Notes: generated by a model not told the origin, from the sequence alone. A stretch of DNA of 35,441 nt from an uncultured Acidovorax sp. (GCA_913774625.1 CAJYHL010000040.1:1-35441); one strand, 5' to 3'. Counted from the first letter of the stretch, positions 1-8,514 are shown. Numbers and translations: made by a program.

Positions 1-95
1 CTGCGCTGCGGATCGCAGGCAATCGCATAGAAGGCCTCCCGCGTCACGGGCCGGCCGTTGTGTTCATAGGCGGCTTGCACTCGGATCTCCATCAT
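1..95 (-). CDS. AddA-like UvrD-family helicase/nuclease subunit (5' end only)
   Basis: Only the first 31 codons are present; the gene runs off the left edge. The reverse strand begins with two consecutive ATGs (95-93 and 92-90), preceded in frame by a TGA, so the start is confined to these. The readable N-terminus (MMEIRVQAAYEHNG, then RPVTREAFYAIACDP) resembles the segment just ahead of the Walker A loop in UvrD/AddA-type helicases. The Walker motif itself would lie outside the window. It follows the AddB-like gene on the same strand, the usual pairing of a two-subunit helicase-nuclease that processes double-strand DNA ends. No clear ribosome-binding site is visible. The identification leans on context as much as on sequence. 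Confidence 0.6.
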   Translation of the reverse strand, partial: MMEIRVQAAYEHNGRPVTREAFYAIACDPQR

Positions 96-117
96 GGGTG
101 TTCATCACTGCGGCAAT

Positions 118-268
118 CGCCAACGCCTGCGGCGGGTGATATCGGCGCAACCCAGCCCCGCAGACGCCGCGCAAGGGCCGCCCCGCCGCGCTGGCGTCGT
201 CCTCCTGCCCGCGAAGCGCAGCGTAGCGAGAGCGGGGGGAAGGCGCGAAGCGACTCAGGGGAGTGGTC
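118..268. repeat. Comamonadaceae-type intergenic repeat between addB-like and addA-like genes
   Basis: This 150-bp GC-rich spacer is not coding in any convincing frame. On the minus strand it begins just after the AddB-like stop with a block containing CTGAGTCGCTTCGCGCC, a CT-rich stretch, TCTCGCTACGCTGCGC and GGACGACGCCAGCGCGGCGG. From memory, blocks of this kind recur between genes in Acidovorax-like genomes. Only one copy is seen here, so the repeat status is recollection and not demonstrated in the window. It separates two genes that otherwise look like one operon. Confidence 0.4.
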
Positions 269-2917
269 TTAATCACTCCAGAAATCCTTGCGGCACAGGC
301 CGCGTGCTGCGCACCATTCGCACACCGCGCCCTCGCCCAGCGCGGGCAGCGGCGCGCCTTCGGCGATGCGGCCGAAGTCGTGCAGGATGCCTTCGACCAA
401 TTGGTCGCGCAGGGCCACCACGTCTTCCTGCTCGTGGGTGCGGGTTTCGCCGCGCTCGCCCACGTTGACGTAGGCGGCACGCAGGGTGTCGTCGCCCAGC
501 AGCGCGGCATAGAAGGCCAGCTGCGTGTCCTCGGTGCCGGCGTTCACGCGGCGGCGGGTGACGGCGTCGTTCTCGGTCTTGTAGTCGATCACCAAAGTCG
601 TCGGCTCGCCGCCGCCGGGCGGGTGCACCGCGTCGATGCGGTCCAGCAGGCCCACCAGCTCCAGGGCGCCCAGCGGCTGGCTGGCGGCGACTTCGGCCTG
701 CCGGAAGCTCGCGCCCTGCGCTTCGTGACCGGCGAGCCATTGCAGATAGCCGTCGCGCAACGCCGGCCAGCCCGAAGCGAAGGGCAGGAATTCGCCCGCC
801 TCCTGCAGGCGCTGTTCGCGCGTCACGCGCTCGGCGGCGGCATCCATCAGCGCGCGGCGTGCCGCCCCGTCTTCCGTGGGCGCATCCTGCAGCATCTCAT
901 GGAAGCGCTGCAGCACGGCGTGCAGCCAGGTGCCGAAATCACGCTTGTCCACCTCGGCACCCAGCTCGTCCGACTCCTGCAGCTGCAGCTGGCGCAGCGC
1001 GAAGAAGCGATACGGGCAGTGGCGCAGGTCGGAATAGGCGGTGGAAGAAAGCTTGTGGATGGGCAGGCGTTCGCCGCTGGGCAGGGGCCGGGGCGTGGAC
1101 GCAGCAGGCACGGTGCGCCCGGCGCGGCAGTCGCCGCCGGGTTCGGCGCGCGCATCGAGCGCCAGCGCCAGCACCAGCGGGCTGGCCAGCAGCGGCTCGC
1201 CGCCCTCGTCGCCCGTGCGCCAAAGCACATCGACGAAGGGCGTGCCGAGCGCCCCGTCCCAGGCTGCGCGCTGGGCGGCTTCGAGTGCCGCGCGCTGCGG
1301 CAGGCCCAGGCCCTCGCGCTGGGCCTGGGTCCAGGCGCCGGGCGGCTCGGGCGCGGCCTGCAGGCGCTTTTCGTCGCAGCCCGGCAGCACCAGGGCGCAG
1401 AAGGGACGGCCCAGCAGCTGGGGCAGCGGCATCACCACCACCGGCGCCTGCGCCAGGTAGTCGGGACGGTAGCGGCCGGCTTCCAGCACCTCGTTGACCC
1501 AGCGGGTGAAGTCGGTGAGCGACATGCGCCGGCCGGCGCCGGCCAGGGACTGCAGCTCGGCATCCTGGCCTTCGTCCAGCCGCAGCTGGACGATCACCTC
1601 GGCGCCTGCGGGGTCGGCCGCCAGGCCCGGCCACAGGCCGCAGGCCTGCAGCAGCCCGCGCAGCGCGGCGATCCACGCCGCCAGCGGGCGCGCGGCGCGC
1701 AGCGGCTCGCGCCAGGCCTGGACCTGGGCGACCAGGGCGGCAGCGCCTTCCAGGGCCGGGTCGCGCGCGGCGTCTATGGCCTGGGCGGCGCTCCACTGGC
1801 GCGGGCCGGCGCGGCGCAGCCATTTCTCCAGAGCGCGCAGGGCGGAAGCGGACACGGCGGGCGACTGCTTGAGCCAGTCGAGCACGGCGTCGGCCGTGGC
1901 GTCCCAGGCGCAGGCGCGCAGCGCGGCCATGGCCTGGGCGGCGGCGCGGGTGGTGGACAGCGTCCAGCCGTTCTCGTCCTGCACGGCCACGCCGGCGCCG
2001 TCCAGCAGCGCGCTGATGCGGCGGGTGAGCGCCCGGTCGGTGGCCGCCAGGGCGACGGGCACGCGGCCCTGCTCCAGATGGCGCAGCACGCAGGCGGCGG
2101 CGCGCTGGGCCTCGTCCTCGGCATCGAGGGCGGCATGCAGCGCAGCCGGCTGCGGCGTTCTCTGGCGCAGCGCCTCGGGCAGGTCGATGCACAGGGCGGC
2201 ACCTGCGCTGCCTGCCCCTTCTTGCCCATCGCCGGCCCATTGCGCCAGCAGGGCCTGCGCCAGCGCGTCGGGCTGGTAGCCCTGCAGCACGACGAGGGCT
2301 TCGGTGCCTTCGCGCACGGCGGACGTGAACAGCACGTCGCAGGGCGGCTGCGAGGCCAGCACCCATTCGAGGGCGATGCGCGCGGCAGCGGCTTCGAGCC
2401 GCAGCGCGCCGCCGCCATCGCCGCCGGGCGGCAGCAGCGCGCGCGCGGCCTGCGCCCAGGCATCGCGCTGCGCGGGCGGGACGGCCGCCATCGCGGCGAA
2501 GAGCTGCGCGGCCATCTCCAGCAGCGGACCGGCCAGCACCTCGCGCTGGGCGGAGAGGCCCGCGCGTTCGAGCAGGTCACGCGCATTGACGGCATCGCGC
2601 GCCACGTCGCCGGTGAATTCGCTGCCTTCGGCCTGGGGCTGGCCCAGCTGGCGCGCCCAGTTGCGCGTGGTTTCGAAGCGGGGCGCGAAGCCGTCGGGAT
2701 AGTGCCGCGCCCACTGGCGCCGCCCTTCGGCCATGAGCTGGGCGTAGGGCACGAGCACGACGGTGGCGGCGAGGTGGGCGCAGCACACCTGGGCATGGTC
2801 GCGCACGCGCTGCAGCACGGCGCCCCAGGCGCGCTCCAGGCCATCGTTTTTCGCTATGACTGTCATAGCGGCCGAGCCGCTTGGCGCAAAGGAGTGCAGG
2901 GAATCGGTTTCTGTCAC
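269..2917 (-). CDS. AddB-like PD-(D/E)XK nuclease, DNA-repair protein
   Basis: An 882-residue protein resembling the AddB subunit of AddAB helicase-nucleases, in the form found next to UvrD-type helicases in betaproteobacteria. The N-terminal two thirds looks like a degenerate helicase scaffold. The C-terminal third carries a RecB-type nuclease: DRID then VIDYKTEND near residue 777 and TQLAFYAALL after it, supplying the acidic, Lys and Gln positions of PD-(D/E)XK enzymes. Four cysteines, one in LRHCPYRFF near residue 634 and three in CEWCAARGLC near residue 865, match the Fe-S staple that holds AddB-type nuclease domains together. The start used is GTG 2917; an in-frame ATG at 2866 is the alternative, and neither has a good Shine-Dalgarno. 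The gene is divergent from trxA and upstream of the AddA-like gene, so recombinational repair of broken ends is the likely role. Confidence 0.85.
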   Translation of the reverse strand: MTETDSLHSFAPSGSAAMTVIAKNDGLERAWGAVLQRVRDHAQVCCAHLAATVVLVPYAQLMAEGRRQWARHYPDGFAPRFETTRNWARQLGQPQAEGSEFTGDVARDAVNARDLLERAGLSAQREVLAGPLLEMAAQLFAAMAAVPPAQRDAWAQAARALLPPGGDGGGALRLEAAAARIALEWVLASQPPCDVLFTSAVREGTEALVVLQGYQPDALAQALLAQWAGDGQEGAGSAGAALCIDLPEALRQRTPQPAALHAALDAEDEAQRAAACVLRHLEQGRVPVALAATDRALTRRISALLDGAGVAVQDENGWTLSTTRAAAQAMAALRACAWDATADAVLDWLKQSPAVSASALRALEKWLRRAGPRQWSAAQAIDAARDPALEGAAALVAQVQAWREPLRAARPLAAWIAALRGLLQACGLWPGLAADPAGAEVIVQLRLDEGQDAELQSLAGAGRRMSLTDFTRWVNEVLEAGRYRPDYLAQAPVVVMPLPQLLGRPFCALVLPGCDEKRLQAAPEPPGAWTQAQREGLGLPQRAALEAAQRAAWDGALGTPFVDVLWRTGDEGGEPLLASPLVLALALDARAEPGGDCRAGRTVPAASTPRPLPSGERLPIHKLSSTAYSDLRHCPYRFFALRQLQLQESDELGAEVDKRDFGTWLHAVLQRFHEMLQDAPTEDGAARRALMDAAAERVTREQRLQEAGEFLPFASGWPALRDGYLQWLAGHEAQGASFRQAEVAASQPLGALELVGLLDRIDAVHPPGGGEPTTLVIDYKTENDAVTRRRVNAGTEDTQLAFYAALLGDDTLRAAYVNVGERGETRTHEQEDVVALRDQLVEGILHDFGRIAEGAPLPALGEGAVCEWCAARGLCRKDFWSD
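2852..2870. other. 19-bp perfect inverted repeat at the 5' end of the addB-like gene
   Basis: CGCTATGAC, one central T, then GTCATAGCG: 9-bp arms with perfect symmetry. It lies about 50 bp inside the GTG start of the AddB-like gene and overlaps its alternative ATG start at 2866. If that ATG is the true start, this would be an operator-like site over the translation start. It does not match the CTGT-N8-ACAG LexA pattern. Confidence 0.45.
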
Positions 2918-2976
2918 AATGAACGCACTTTATCCGTACCCGCCCACCTGTTTCTGCACACACGAAGGAATGCGCC

Positions 2977-3309
2977 ATGGCAAGCGAACTCATCAAACAC
3001 ATCTCCGACACCAGCTTTGACGCCGACGTGCTGAAGTCGGCCGGCCCGGTGCTGGTGGACTACTGGGCCGAATGGTGCGGCCCGTGCAAGATGATCGCCC
3101 CCGTGCTCGACGAGCTGGCCACCGCCTACCAGGGCAAGCTGACCATCGCCAAGATGAACGTGGACGAGAACCGCGAGATCCCCGCCAAGTTCGGCATCCG
3201 CGGCATTCCCACGCTGATGCTGTTCAAGAACGGCGAACTGGCCGCCACCAAGGTCGGCGCCATGAGCAAGGCCCAGCTGACCGCCTTCATCGACCAGAGC
3301 CTGGCCTGA
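2977..3309 (+). CDS. trxA: thioredoxin 1
   Basis: A 110-residue cytoplasmic thioredoxin, full length for the family. It reduces protein disulfides using electrons from thioredoxin reductase. The active site WCGPC has its two cysteines at C34 and C37. The buried Asp of VDYW is D28, and the cis-proline loop GIPT places P78 opposite the active site. A good ribosome-binding site (GAAGGA) sits 7 nt before the ATG. It lies immediately upstream of rho in the same direction, an order common in proteobacteria. A 9-bp GC-rich hairpin follows the stop but lacks a T tract, so read-through toward rho is possible. Confidence 0.98.
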   Translation: MASELIKHISDTSFDADVLKSAGPVLVDYWAEWCGPCKMIAPVLDELATAYQGKLTIAKMNVDENREIPAKFGIRGIPTLMLFKNGELAATKVGAMSKAQLTAFIDQSLA

Positions 3310-3326
3310 TCGATCGCCCTCCCCCT

Positions 3327-3351
3327 CGCCGCCCGGCCCGCACGGGCGGCG
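3327..3351 (+). terminator. GC-rich hairpin after trxA (no U tract)
   Basis: CGCCGCCCG (3327-3335) pairs perfectly with CGGGCGGCG (3343-3351) across a 7-nt loop, 17 nt after the trxA stop. No T run follows, so it is not a canonical intrinsic terminator. It may stabilise the trxA 3' end or give partial termination before rho. Confidence 0.4.
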
Positions 3352-3574
3352 AAACCCGGCGCCAGGCCCGTGCCGCCGGCGTCCGCTCACCATCCGCACG
3401 GTAGCGAAGCCCCGATTTTTCCTGTCATAATCTGCGGCGATCACCAGCGCGCACCGCATAGGCGTCTGGTCTCAGATCCCAGGCTCGCCAGGCCCGCACG
3501 ACGGCCCCCACGGCGCACCCAGCCTCCTCCCCTCTGCTTTCGAATCACATCCCACTCCGCCAGGGAGTCTCCCC

Positions 3575-4837
3575 ATGCACTTAAACGAACTCAAGGCACT
3601 GCACGTGTCTGAAGTCCTCAAGCAGGCCGAAGAGCTTGAGATCGAAAACACCGGCCGCATGCGCAAGCAGGAGCTGATGTTCGCCATCATCAAGAAGCGC
3701 GCCAAGGCCGGCGAGCAGGTGTTCGCCGACGGCGTGCTGGAGATACTGCCCGACGGCTTCGGCTTCCTGCGCAGCCCCGACACCAGCTACACCGCCAGCA
3801 CCGACGACATCTACATCTCGCCCAGCCAGGTGCGCCGCTTCAACCTGCACACCGGCGACATGATCGAAGGCGAAGTGCGCACCCCGAAGGACGGCGAGCG
3901 CTACTTCGCGCTGACCAAGCTCGACGCCGTCAACGGCGGCCCGCCGGAGCAGAACAAGCACAAGGTCATGTTCGAGAACCTGACCCCGCTGTTCCCCAAG
4001 GAGCAGATGAAGCTCGAACGCGACATCAAGGGCGACGAGAACATCACCGGCCGCATCATCGACATCGTGGCCCCCATCGGCCGCGGCCAGCGCGCCCTGG
4101 TCGTCGCCCCCCCGAAGAGCGGCAAGACGGTGATGATGCAGCACATCGCCCACGCCATCACGGCCAACAACCCCGACGTCCACCTGATGGTGCTGCTGGT
4201 GGACGAGCGCCCCGAGGAAGTGACCGAGATGCAGCGCTCGGTCAAGGGCGAGATCATCGCCTCGACCTTCGACGAGCCCGCCGCCCGCCACGTCCATGTG
4301 GCCGAGATGGTGATCGAGCGCGCCAAGCGCCTGGTCGAGCTCAAGAAGGACGTGGTGATCCTGCTGGACTCCATCACCCGCCTGGCCCGCGCCTACAACA
4401 ACGTCGTGCCCTCGTCCGGCAAGGTGCTGTCGGGCGGCGTGGACGCCGCCGCGCTGCAGCGCCCCAAGCGCTTCTTCGGCGCGGCCCGCAAGGTGGAAGA
4501 AGGCGGCTCGCTCACCATCATCGCCACGGCGCTGGTGGACACCGGCAGCCGCATGGACGAAGTGATCTTCGAAGAGTTCAAGGGCACGGGCAACTGCGAA
4601 GTCCACCTGAGCCGCCGCCTCTACGAAAAGCGCGTCTTCCCGGCCATCGAGCTCAACAAGAGCGGCACGCGCCGAGAAGAGCTGCTGCTGGCGCCCGAGA
4701 TCCTGCAGAAGACCCGCATCCTGCGCCAGTTCATGTACAACATGGACGAGATCGAGTCCATGGAACTCATGATCAAGAAGATGCGCGAGACCAAGACCAA
4801 CACCGACTTCTTCGAAGCCATGCGCCGCGGCGGCTGA
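3575..4837 (+). CDS. rho: transcription termination factor Rho
   Basis: A 420-residue Rho, normal length for the hexameric RNA-dependent ATPase that ends transcription at rut sites. The N-terminal helical region ([14 protein letters not shown]) is followed by the cold-shock/OB RNA-binding fold, with [11 protein letters not shown] near residue 61. The ATPase core has Walker A PPKSGKT near residue 180, Walker [17 protein letters not shown] near residue 260, and the Q/R-loop region around [25 protein letters not shown]. The ribosome-binding site AGGGAG lies 8-9 nt before the ATG. The 265-nt leader after trxA could carry rho's own promoter: CATAAT at 3425-3430 is a possible -10, but no good -35 is seen. 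The gene ends in an intrinsic terminator. Confidence 0.99.
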   Translation: MHLNELKALHVSEVLKQAEELEIENTGRMRKQELMFAIIKKRAKAGEQVFADGVLEILPDGFGFLRSPDTSYTASTDDIYISPSQVRRFNLHTGDMIEGEVRTPKDGERYFALTKLDAVNGGPPEQNKHKVMFENLTPLFPKEQMKLERDIKGDENITGRIIDIVAPIGRGQRALVVAPPKSGKTVMMQHIAHAITANNPDVHLMVLLVDERPEEVTEMQRSVKGEIIASTFDEPAARHVHVAEMVIERAKRLVELKKDVVILLDSITRLARAYNNVVPSSGKVLSGGVDAAALQRPKRFFGAARKVEEGGSLTIIATALVDTGSRMDEVIFEEFKGTGNCEVHLSRRLYEKRVFPAIELNKSGTRREELLLAPEILQKTRILRQFMYNMDEIESMELMIKKMRETKTNTDFFEAMRRGG

Positions 4838-4860
4838 CGCGCACGCCTCTTCGCCCCATC

Positions 4861-4888
4861 TTGCCAAGCCGGCCCGCCATGCGATAAT
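4861..4888 (+). promoter_or_regulatory. predicted sigma70 promoter of rpmE, inside the rho terminator
   Basis: TTGCCA (4861-4866) and GATAAT (4883-4888) each match 5 of 6 consensus bases, with a 16-bp spacer. Initiation would fall near 4895, at the end of the terminator stem. That gives rpmE a leader of about 68 nt that excludes most of the hairpin. This is sequence prediction only. Confidence 0.65.
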
Positions 4889-4900
4889 GGCGGGCTTTTT
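4872..4900 (+). terminator. intrinsic terminator of rho
   Basis: GCCCGCCAT (4872-4880) and ATGGCGGGC (4887-4895) form a perfect 9-bp stem with loop GCGATA, followed directly by TTTTT. This is a textbook Rho-independent terminator placed after the rho gene itself. Its loop and 3' stem overlap the predicted rpmE -10 element. Confidence 0.9.
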
Positions 4901-4962
4901 CTCGCGGAAAGTACGCCGGACTGGCCGGCGCGGCTCCCGCACCTGATTCGAAAAGGAAGATC

Positions 4963-5223
4963 ATGAAAGAAGGCATTCACCCCAACTACCGCGAAGTGCT
5001 GTTCGTGGACCTGTCCAACGGCTTCAAGTTCGTGACCCGTTCGTGCGTGAACACGAAGGAAACCGAAACCTTCGAAGGCAAGGAATATCCCCTGTTCAAG
5101 CTGGATACCTCCTCCGAATCGCACCCCTTCTACACCGGCACGCAAAAGTCGGTGGACAACATGGGTGGCCGCGTGGAGCGCTTCCGCAACCGCTTCGGCA
5201 AGACGACCTCCGCAGCGAAGTAA
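4963..5223 (+). CDS. rpmE2: 50S ribosomal protein L31 type B
   Basis: An 86-residue L31 with the typical start [12 protein letters not shown] and the motifs [16 protein letters not shown] and [13 protein letters not shown]. The zinc-binding CxxC pairs of type A L31 are absent and only one Cys (C28) remains. This is therefore the zinc-independent type B form, the paralogue that many bacteria use under zinc limitation. Here it appears to have a constitutive-looking promoter and sits in the conserved slot after rho. Ribosome-binding site AAGGAAG lies 4-5 nt before the ATG. Two hairpins follow the stop, the second an intrinsic terminator. Confidence 0.97.
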   Translation: MKEGIHPNYREVLFVDLSNGFKFVTRSCVNTKETETFEGKEYPLFKLDTSSESHPFYTGTQKSVDNMGGRVERFRNRFGKTTSAAK

Positions 5224-5263
5224 GCAGCAGGCCGGGGACCCGGCTCCCCGTCCGTCTTGCAGG

Positions 5264-5295
5264 AAGGCAGCCCGGTTCTCCGTGCTGCCTTTTTT
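5264..5295 (+). terminator. intrinsic terminator of rpmE
   Basis: AAGGCAGC (5264-5271) pairs with GCTGCCTT (5284-5291) over a 12-nt loop, and the T run extends to 5295. A smaller hairpin precedes it (CGGGGA 5233-5238 with TCCCCG 5245-5250). The terminator overlaps the longest possible reading frame of the next gene, which argues for that gene's later start at 5437. Confidence 0.85.
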
Positions 5296-5436
5296 CTTGC
5301 GGGCGGGTTTGCCGTTATCCTCCAGCGGGCCTCGGCGCCCCTCCCTACCCTCGCCGGGAAGCTGCTGCGCGCCAGCGCCCATCCCGACGCCGCAGCCGTC
5401 TCCTCTTCTTTCCCATCCACCCGCCCCGAACCCCGC

Positions 5437-7134
5437 GTGATCCAGCCCACCCCCGCCATCGTGCCCCACAGCGCCGCGCGCTCCCTGCCGCGCTGGGCGC
5501 TGCTGCTGCTGTGCCTCGCCTACGTGGTGCCGGGCTTCGTCGGCCGCGACCCGTGGAAGAGCGCCGATGTGACGGCCTTCGGCTACATGCGCGAACTGGC
5601 CCTGGGCCACACCGCCTGGATGGACCCGCTGATGGCGGGCCTGCCGCCCGACACCGACGGCCTGCTGCCGTATTGGCTGGGCGCGTGGGCCATCCAGTGG
5701 ACATCGCCCTGGCTTTCGTCCGAAATCGCGGCGCGGCTGCCTTTCGCCGCTCTGCTGGCGCTGACGCTGGCCGCCACCTGGTACAGCGTCTATTACCTGG
5801 CGCGCAGCCCTGGCGCCCAGCCCGTGGCCTTCGCCTTCGGCGGCGAGGCCAGCCCGGCGGCCTATGCGCGCGCCATGGCCGACGCCGGCCTGCTCGCTCT
5901 GATCGCCTGCCTGGGCCTGGCGCAGCTTTCGCACGAAATCACCAGCTACCTGACCCAGCTGTCCTGCACGGCACTGGTCTTCTACGCCGCCGCAGCCCTG
6001 CCCGCGCGCACCTTGCTGCCCCTGGCCGCCGGCGCAGCCGGGCTGGCCGGGCTGGTGCTGAGCGGCGCGCCCGCCCTGGCGCTGCTGCTGGGTGGAGGCG
6101 GCTCGCTGCTGGTGCTGCTCAGCGCGTCCGATACGCCCCGGCGCCGCTGGCCCTGGGCCGCGGCCCTGGCCGGCCTCACGCTGGCCGCCTCGCTGCTGGG
6201 CTGGGCACTGGATCTCTGGCGCTGGCGCCTCGTCGAAGTGAAGGACGCCGCCGAATGGAGCAGCCTCGCGCGCCTGCTGCTGTGGTTCTCCTGGCCCGCC
6301 TGGCCGCTCACGCTCTGGACCGTCTGGCGCTGGCGCCGCCAGATCGTGAGCCGCCAGCTGCACCGGCACCTGCTGCTGCCGCTCTGGTTCCTCGTCGTGG
6401 CCCTGGCCGCCACGCTCACCACCCGTCCGTCCGATCGGGCCCTGCTGCTGGGCCTGCCCTCGCTCGCGGCCCTGGCCGCCTTCGCCCTGCCGACCCTGCG
6501 GCGCAGCATCGCCGCGCTGATCGACTGGTTCACCCTGCTCTTCTTCAGCGTATCGGCCATCACCATCTGGGTGGTCTGGCTGTCGGTGCAGACCGGTGTG
6601 CCCGCCAAGCCGGCGCAGAACATCGCCCGGCTGGCGCCCGGATTCGTCGCCTCGTTCTCGCCGCTGGCCTTCGTGACCGCGCTGGCGGCCACGCTGGCCT
6701 GGTGCGCCCTGGTGTGGTGGCGGGCATCGCGCAACCGCGCCGTCATCTGGAAGAGCTTGGTGCTGCCGGCAGGCGGCGCCGCGCTGGGCTGGCTGCTGCT
6801 GATGACGCTGTGGCTGCCCTTGCTGGACCACGGCCGCAGCTACCGGCTGCAGATGGAAGCCGTGCGCGCCACCGTGGGCGAGCAGCCCAATTGCGTCACC
6901 ACCTACGGCATGGGCCGCGCGCAGCTCGCAGCGCTCATCTACCACGCCGGCCTGACGCCGGCCTCGGGCCAGCACCGTGCCGACTGCGACTGGCTGGTGG
7001 CCGACGCCGGCGCGGTTCCGCACTTCTCCACGGTGCTGCCTGCTCGCGAGTGGAAGGAAGTCGCGACCATCATGCGGCCCACCGACAAGAACGACAGCCT
7101 CGTCGTGCTGCACCGCATCGCGGGCGGACGCTGA
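5437..7134 (+). CDS. polytopic membrane protein, ArnT/PMT-like (GT-C type) glycosyltransferase candidate
   Basis: A 565-residue inner-membrane protein from GTG 5437. The frame stays open back to 5257 but would then overlap the rpmE terminator. An N-terminal membrane helix (LLLLCLAYVVPGFVG) is followed by GRDPWKSADVTAFGYMRELALGH. This resembles the first extracytoplasmic loop of ArnT/PMT-type GT-C glycosyltransferases, where acidic residues act in catalysis. About ten further hydrophobic segments follow, then a soluble tail near 470-565 containing TTYGMGRAQLAALIYHAG, ADCDWLVADAG and LVVLHRIAGGR. GT-C enzymes transfer sugars from lipid-linked donors to lipid A, protein or glycan acceptors. The substrate here is unknown, and the family call is by topology and loop motif only. 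The MATE gene follows after 21 nt, so the two are probably co-transcribed. Confidence 0.6.
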   Translation: MIQPTPAIVPHSAARSLPRWALLLLCLAYVVPGFVGRDPWKSADVTAFGYMRELALGHTAWMDPLMAGLPPDTDGLLPYWLGAWAIQWTSPWLSSEIAARLPFAALLALTLAATWYSVYYLARSPGAQPVAFAFGGEASPAAYARAMADAGLLALIACLGLAQLSHEITSYLTQLSCTALVFYAAAALPARTLLPLAAGAAGLAGLVLSGAPALALLLGGGGSLLVLLSASDTPRRRWPWAAALAGLTLAASLLGWALDLWRWRLVEVKDAAEWSSLARLLLWFSWPAWPLTLWTVWRWRRQIVSRQLHRHLLLPLWFLVVALAATLTTRPSDRALLLGLPSLAALAAFALPTLRRSIAALIDWFTLLFFSVSAITIWVVWLSVQTGVPAKPAQNIARLAPGFVASFSPLAFVTALAATLAWCALVWWRASRNRAVIWKSLVLPAGGAALGWLLLMTLWLPLLDHGRSYRLQMEAVRATVGEQPNCVTTYGMGRAQLAALIYHAGLTPASGQHRADCDWLVADAGAVPHFSTVLPAREWKEVATIMRPTDKNDSLVVLHRIAGGR

Positions 7135-7155
7135 GCGAAGCGCACGGCCGCACCG

Positions 7156-8514
7156 ATGGCATCCGAACGCGCGACGGTATTGCGCCATGCCGGCACCGTG
7201 CTGGCCGGGCAGCTGGCGGTCATGGCCTTCGGCGTGACCGACACCATCGTCGCGGGCCGACATTCCGAAAGCGCGCTCGCCGCACTGTCGATCGGCTCGG
7301 CCGTTTTCATCAGCGTCTATGTGGCGCTGATGGGCATGCTGCAGGCGCTGATGCCGGTCTGGGCCGAGCAGCGTGGCGCGCGCATGCAGGAAGCCATAGG
7401 CGCCAGCGTGCGGCAGTCGCTCTACATCTGGCTGATCGCGACCGTGCTGGGCATGGCGGTGCTGCTGCATCCGGCCCCGCTGCTGCGCTGGACGCAAGTG
7501 CCCGATGGCCTGCGCGGCCAGGTGGAGGCCTACCTCGGCATCCTCGCCTTCGGGCTGCCGCCGGCCCTGCTGTTCCGCATCTACAGCACCTTGAATCAGT
7601 CGCTGGGCCGGCCGCAGCTGGTCACCTGGCTGCAGGTCGGCTCGCTGGCACTGAAGATTCCCCTCTCCATCGCCCTGGCCTTCGGTGCCTTCGGACTGCC
7701 TTCCCAGGGCGCAGCCGGCTGCGCCTGGGCGACGCTGGCGGTCAACTACGCGCTGCTGGGCGTGGGCTTCTGGATGCTGCGCACGCGCCCGATGTACGCG
7801 CCGCTGGCCCTGTGGCGCCCGATGGAAGGGCCCGACCCGGCCCAGCTGGCGCGCTTCGCCCGGCTGGGCATTCCGGCCGGGCTGTCGATCCTGGTGGAGG
7901 TGACCTCCTTCTCGCTGGTGGCGCTCTTCGTCGCACGCCAGGGCACGCTGTCGTCGGCCGCGCACCAGATCGCCTCCAACCTGGGCGCCGTCTTCTACAT
8001 GGTGCCGCTGTCGCTCGCCATCGCCACCAGCGCCCGCGTGAGCTACTGGCGCGGCGCAGGCGACGAAGCCCAGGCGCGCAGCCTGGTCTGGATGGGATTC
8101 CGGCTCGCAGCCCTGATCGGCCTGGCGCTTTCAGCGACGCTGTTCATCGCCAGAGAGCCGATCGCCAGCCTCTACTCGAACAACGCGGAGATCGTGGCGC
8201 TGGCCGCCGCCATCCTGCCCCTGGTGGCCGCCTACCACCTGGCCGACGCGCTGCAGACCCTGTGCATCTTCGTGCTGCGCAGCTACCACATCACGATCGC
8301 GCCCCTGGCGATCTACTGCCTGCTGCTGTGGGGCGCAGGCCTGCTGGGCGGCTACCTGCTGGCCTACCAGGGCGTGGGCGGATGGGGGCCCTATCGCGGC
8401 TCCCCCGCTCCCTTCTGGGCCACCAGCGCGGCGGCGCTGGGCATCACCGCCATCGCCTTCGCCGCCATGCTGTGGCTGACCTTGCGCCGGCTGCGCCCCG
8501 CGACTGCGGCCTGA
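7156..8514 (+). CDS. MATE family efflux transporter
   Basis: A 452-residue inner-membrane protein with about twelve hydrophobic segments in two homologous halves, the MATE (NorM/DinF) layout. N-terminal VLAGQLAVMAFGVTDTIVAGRHS and VALMGMLQALMPVWAEQRGA are typical of transmembrane helices 1-2. The second half starts around LARFARLGIPAGLSILVEV. These carriers export cationic or aromatic compounds in exchange for Na+ or H+. Whether this one handles drugs or a lipid-linked substrate of the preceding GT-C-like protein cannot be read from sequence. It starts 21 nt after the preceding gene, with no strong ribosome-binding site, which suggests coupling. It converges on phoR, and a 7-bp hairpin lies between them. 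Confidence 0.9.
   Translation: MASERATVLRHAGTVLAGQLAVMAFGVTDTIVAGRHSESALAALSIGSAVFISVYVALMGMLQALMPVWAEQRGARMQEAIGASVRQSLYIWLIATVLGMAVLLHPAPLLRWTQVPDGLRGQVEAYLGILAFGLPPALLFRIYSTLNQSLGRPQLVTWLQVGSLALKIPLSIALAFGAFGLPSQGAAGCAWATLAVNYALLGVGFWMLRTRPMYAPLALWRPMEGPDPAQLARFARLGIPAGLSILVEVTSFSLVALFVARQGTLSSAAHQIASNLGAVFYMVPLSLAIATSARVSYWRGAGDEAQARSLVWMGFRLAALIGLALSATLFIAREPIASLYSNNAEIVALAAAILPLVAAYHLADALQTLCIFVLRSYHITIAPLAIYCLLLWGAGLLGGYLLAYQGVGGWGPYRGSPAPFWATSAAALGITAIAFAAMLWLTLRRLRPATAA

Noticed and set aside
2852-2870. Palindrome in the addB-like gene as a LexA (SOS) box
   Set aside because: It does not fit CTGT-N8-ACAG, so I leave it as an unidentified inverted repeat.
263-3034. Open frame of 923 codons on the plus strand opposite the AddB-like gene
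   Set aside because: Its composition (Gln/His/Gly/Ala-rich, no motifs) is that of an antisense shadow in GC-rich DNA. The minus-strand frame has nuclease and Cys motifs, and this frame also overlaps trxA.
3423-3441. CTGTCATAATCTGCGGC upstream of rho as a Pho box
   Set aside because: Only the first heptamer matches; the second half site at 11-bp spacing is absent. CATAAT may simply be a -10.
4621-7965. Minus-strand open frame of 1114 codons
   Set aside because: It spans rpmE, two terminators and two membrane-protein genes, with Gln/Arg/Gly-rich translation lacking any domain. It is a shadow.
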